DNA of 64,000 nt from Epiperipatus broadwayi (taxonomy: Eukaryota > Onychophora > Udeonychophora > Euonychophora > Peripatidae). This document shows positions 60,825-64,000 of this stretch, one piece after another; the first letter of the stretch is position 1; every line of letters begins with the position of its first letter. The notes beneath the pieces are model-generated. The model was given only the letters and a program-made list of their open reading frames with translations, did no database searches and was not told the DNA's origin. A program made the position numbers and the translations under genes. The stretch is from NCBI GenBank assembly GCA_028023455.1, contig JAQFVV010012476.1, forward strand, positions 3,285,555 through 3,349,554, given 5' to 3'.

Positions 60825-60866
60825 TTGATAAAGACTACAAAGTGTATAGTCGAAAGTACTTCTAAA
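60825..60866 (+). ncRNA. Hammerhead-like hairpin, PLE-linked (H3)
   Basis: TTGATAA, one extra A, stem GACTA-loop-TAGTC (60,833-60,837 with 60,847-60,851), GAAAGTACTTCTA. It is placed 682 bp after H2. The GAAAGTACTTCTA tail is shared with H2 and recurs at about 52,199-52,211. Confidence 0.45.
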
Positions 60867-60898
60867 AGAATATAATTTATATAAATTGTACTGTATTT

Positions 60899-60944
60899 TG
60901 ATATATATATTGATTTGTATATATATATATATATATATATACTA

Positions 60945-60978
<34 letters not shown>
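60899..60978. repeat. (TA)n tracts
   Basis: There are three TA blocks separated by short interruptions. Confidence 0.9.
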
Positions 60979-60982
<4 letters not shown>

Positions 60983-60984
60983 GT

Positions 60985-62380
60985 AGGATGGAAACAATCT
61001 CTACCACTTGAGAGAATGATACAGAAACAGATATTGAGCTCTCAATGTGGGCATAAAGATTATGATTTTTGACATGTCTATCTCGCCTGAACAGTAAAAG
61101 TTGTTTATAAAATGTATGCAAAATAAGAAAAGGCAGTATAATCTTTTTGTGCTGAGGTATGGTTGTGATACTGGTGAAGTTGGGATGAGAGATGCATAGT
61201 TAAAAATCAAAAAGTGTACAAAAACTTGATATTTCTTTACAAATAATATAAACAATGTTGCATTTGTTTCCTAATAACATTTTTGTGTTGGTAGTTGTGA
61301 TAAGGTGAAAGTTGGGAGGAAAAGAGCATTAATAAAAAAAAAACCTTCAATATTTAATATATGTTTACAAATGGACAATCTTATTTATAAATAAATACTA
61401 AATATTTTTTTTATGTTGCTAATTAACAAAAAGAGTTAAAAATTGAGTCATACTAATTAAATAGAATTGTCAAAAGCTCTATAATTAGGGTACTTGAATA
61501 TCCACATAACCTCCTGAGCAACTAACCATATGATTATTTATTATAGTAGTATGCACAACAAAATGTATAAGACACAACATGGTTTATTCTAGGGATTCTT
61601 ATTCAGTAGATTTTGTAACACTTCTATATCTTTTCTTGGGATAAGCAAATAATGCCATTTATAGATGGATTACATTATTTTTAATCCATAGTTTTCCTGC
61701 CTGAATTTGTGCAATGATATTGTAACAACTCTTGGAGTCAAAATCCATGAGTTGTGACCTGGCTCTGTCACTACAAGCTTTCAAACTTCTTATGAACTCC
61801 TGAACAGTAAAACTCATTTAATTATTATTTAGCCTATAGTTTTTTCCTTTACATCAACAAATCTTTTTTTTTGTCTAGTCTTCTCTCACATGACCTTGTT
61901 CAAGCAATCATATTACTAAAATTAGGATTTAGGTGTTGAAACCATGATTATAAAAGGTTTGCATGCCTTAAATATGTTTGGTGAGTATATACCATTTCAT
62001 AGGTTGCAGAAAGGAATTTGGTGGTAACTAAAAGAAGACTACTTGAATCATTATTGAAACCTTAAAAGAACTTAGCAGAACATTTTCCTTCATGCATTCT
62101 TATTTTTGCAGCTGTTTTTACCATGTGATTATACACATGGGAAATGACTATGGATGGGCTGATAACCACAAGTTTTGAATTAGTTTATTGGCATTTTATC
62201 TCTATGTTTAAAATCAGGAGACAACTTAGTTTTTATTTTCAATTAGGCAGAAAGAATGTGTGTGAATGATCTTATTTCTATCTCTTCAAAAAGGAACATT
62301 TACGATATATATGCTTTACCAGTATTTGAGAATTGGACAATTAATAAAATTCTAATATAGATTCCCAAATTACCCAATGA
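60985..62380. other. AT-rich non-coding DNA, nothing recognised
   Basis: Short frames (61,001-61,255) lack motifs. No repeat words from the families above were noticed. Confidence 0.4.
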
Positions 62381-62389
62381 TATAAGGAG

Positions 62390-62740
62390 GGATATATGTT
62401 ACGAGCGACAAGAAGAGAATGATAATGAAATATGTAAGTGAGAAAACAAGCAAGTAACACTGATTTCATTGAAAGAATTAAAAGACTGAAATGAAGCTTG
62501 ACTGGATATATTGCTAGAGGAGATGATAATGTATGGATAGTTGAAATTTTAAGTTGATTCCCAAAATATTGTAACAGACATAGGGAGTGCAAATAAGGTG
62601 TTTGTATGATGTAAAGTTTGCTGGTGTTGTGTGGAAAAAAGAGACTATGGAACAGATAAATTGAATTAAAGATGGAGAGGTCTTTATCCTGCCATAGATC
62701 GCTAGTGATTAAAAATGATAAGATGATGATGACTAATTCG
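62390..62740 (+). mobile_element. LINE ORF2 C-terminal end with ATG-repeat tail
   Basis: Plus-strand pieces: NTDFIERIKRL, LTGYIARGDDNVWIVEIL, CLYDVKFAGVVWKKETMEQ, then DGEVFILP and an ATGATGATGA tail at about 62,720-62,733. This follows the GHI-x-R ... DD(V/I)xxxAGxxWxxxAxDR ... W plan of LINE ends (compare 2.5 kb and 50.5 kb). Stops and shifts are present. It is 5'-truncated. Confidence 0.65.
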
Positions 62741-62744
62741 TATT

Positions 62745-64000
62745 ATATTTACCAAAAATAGCACGCACGTGCGCACACGTATATAAATATAATGCATAAT
62801 TGGATTTAGACTATTTTTCTGTTAAGCTGTAATTATGTTCATCGTAATTAAATCAAGTAAGACAATTAAATATCAGCTCAAGAAAAAAAAAGAAATTAAT
62901 TGAGAAATTCTGCAGTTATTTTGCTATTTCATTAACAACATTGTCAGCTGACACTGCGAGGGATGTTTCTCTCACCTGAAAGAAAATGTGACAGAAGTCG
63001 CTATACCTGTCATTATAAAATTTTAATGAATAGTTTTCTTGTCATTATTTTCTGACATGCACCCTCTAACCTTTGGTTGTTCTGATAGGCTTCAATGACA
63101 CAATCGAATGCAGCAGGAATTTTTTTGTCCTGGTCAACTGTAATTGAAAGACTTTTAGATTCATTTATAATTTATTGGGAAAAATCGTTGCAGAAAAGAA
63201 GAAAATACAATCAACGTTTACATAATGTTTAATAATTAAAAAAAACTCCCCTCACTCTATATTTATTTATTTTGGAAAAACATTAATAATAAATAATATA
63301 TATATTAAAGTGATAAATAGTACATGAATTCATCTTAATAAAATATTAATTTTAAATAATATTTCTAATATATTATGCTCTATAAACTAGCTACTAAAAC
63401 AATATATATAAAGTTTACTGTCATAACCCAGACTGGTTAAATATGCAAAAAATCATAGACACCCACATACCGATACAACTATCCAGGATATTTAGGAATC
63501 AATTATTTATAATTGCTTAGAAATAACCACACAGGCAATTTGTTTCTAATTGCTTAGCCACGACTAGAAAAATATGTTTCTATATTTTACGGGCATATCG
63601 TAGACTTATATTTAAATCGCCACAATTAATGTGTGAAATTTAAATTGACCGAATATTTAAAAATTCTAAATTAAATAGTCTAATTTTAAACTATAAAGAC
63701 AGAGTAAACAATTACTTTTTTTAACACTTTTATAAACACATTTCCACTCTTAGTTTAAATTTAGATCATTCAATTTGAAGTTTTAATTATATCTATGTTA
63801 ATATAAATTATGCGCTTATTTTGTAGTTGTTTACTTATATGTAGTATTTACGTTTCTATAAAAAAGAAAGCTGGACTATTTTTTCTTCTAATTATTGATA
63901 ATAAACAAATATTTTATAGTTCAATTAGATTGTGTTATTGATATGTGACTGTAATTCTTTGTATATACCTCCAGTTGGAATTATGCATGGTTATTTTCTA
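62745..64000. other. AT-rich non-coding DNA, nothing recognised
   Basis: It has a short alternating GCACGCACGTGCGCAC patch (62,761-62,776) and no other signal. Confidence 0.4.

Overview
This window is AT-rich, intron-scale non-coding DNA from an animal, most likely an invertebrate. Four things point that way: long microsatellites (GATA, AAT, TA, CTA/CTG), several non-LTR retrotransposon 3' ends, many relics of Penelope-like elements (PLEs: reverse transcriptase plus GIY-YIG endonuclease), and tRNA-like SINE heads. I cannot name the species. No complete cellular gene, rRNA or functional tRNA is visible. Two short stretches could be single exons (17.9 kb and 31.5 kb, both minus strand).

The most interesting content is a dense set of hammerhead-ribozyme (HHR) motifs carried by short repeats. 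Family A has a stem II of GTGCTG/CAGCAC. About ten copies are present, and the one at 56.3 kb keeps every core base. Family B is a unit of about 463 bp. Its HHR consensus is supported by compensatory changes in stems I and II among about eight clear copies. Several B insertions are flanked by 11-14 bp target-site duplications. They have a typical layout: a truncated inverted unit, then a full unit, then a partial direct unit. PLEs are known to produce this kind of layout, and PLEs are known to carry hammerheads, so A and B look like short non-coding passengers of the PLE machinery, comparable to animal retrozymes. One B copy sits inside a PLE relic (55.0-55.5 kb). Another sits inside family-A repeat DNA (37.5-38.4 kb) and is followed by an (AT)n tract.

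Layout. 0-6 kb: a family-A copy, two LINE tails and old B-related repeats. 6-9 kb: tRNA-like/SINE cluster and a GATA microsatellite. 9-10.2 kb: a PLE GIY-YIG relic followed by a clean B insertion. 10.6-17 kb: an AAT tract, a PLE relic retaining the YVDD motif and GIY-YIG domain, an inverted/direct repeat family (F) and AAT/GAT tracts. 18-22.5 kb: a possible exon, a B element and a PLE GIY-YIG relic. 24-27.7 kb: hairpin repeats, a TA tract, repeat D and a LINE tail. 29.5-32.9 kb: inverted repeats, a possible exon and SINE-like pairs. 33-36.4 kb: mostly featureless. 36.4-41.6 kb: nested A and B repeats. 42.8-43.8 kb: a palindrome of about 1 kb. 44.3-49.9 kb: repeat D and two PLE relics. 50.4-54.3 kb: LINE tails and a 1.2-kb inverted-repeat transposon with an 8-bp duplication. 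54.5-56.4 kb: a PLE with a nested B element and the best hammerhead. 58.2-59.2 kb: a piggyBac-like TTAA element. 59.4-60.9 kb: two GIY-YIG units about 680 bp apart, bracketed by three hammerhead-like hairpins. 62.4 kb: a final LINE tail.

All coding relics are broken or partial, so nothing in this window is predicted to move by itself. The PLE relics show which machinery was available. The hammerhead repeats are the probable non-autonomous users of it.
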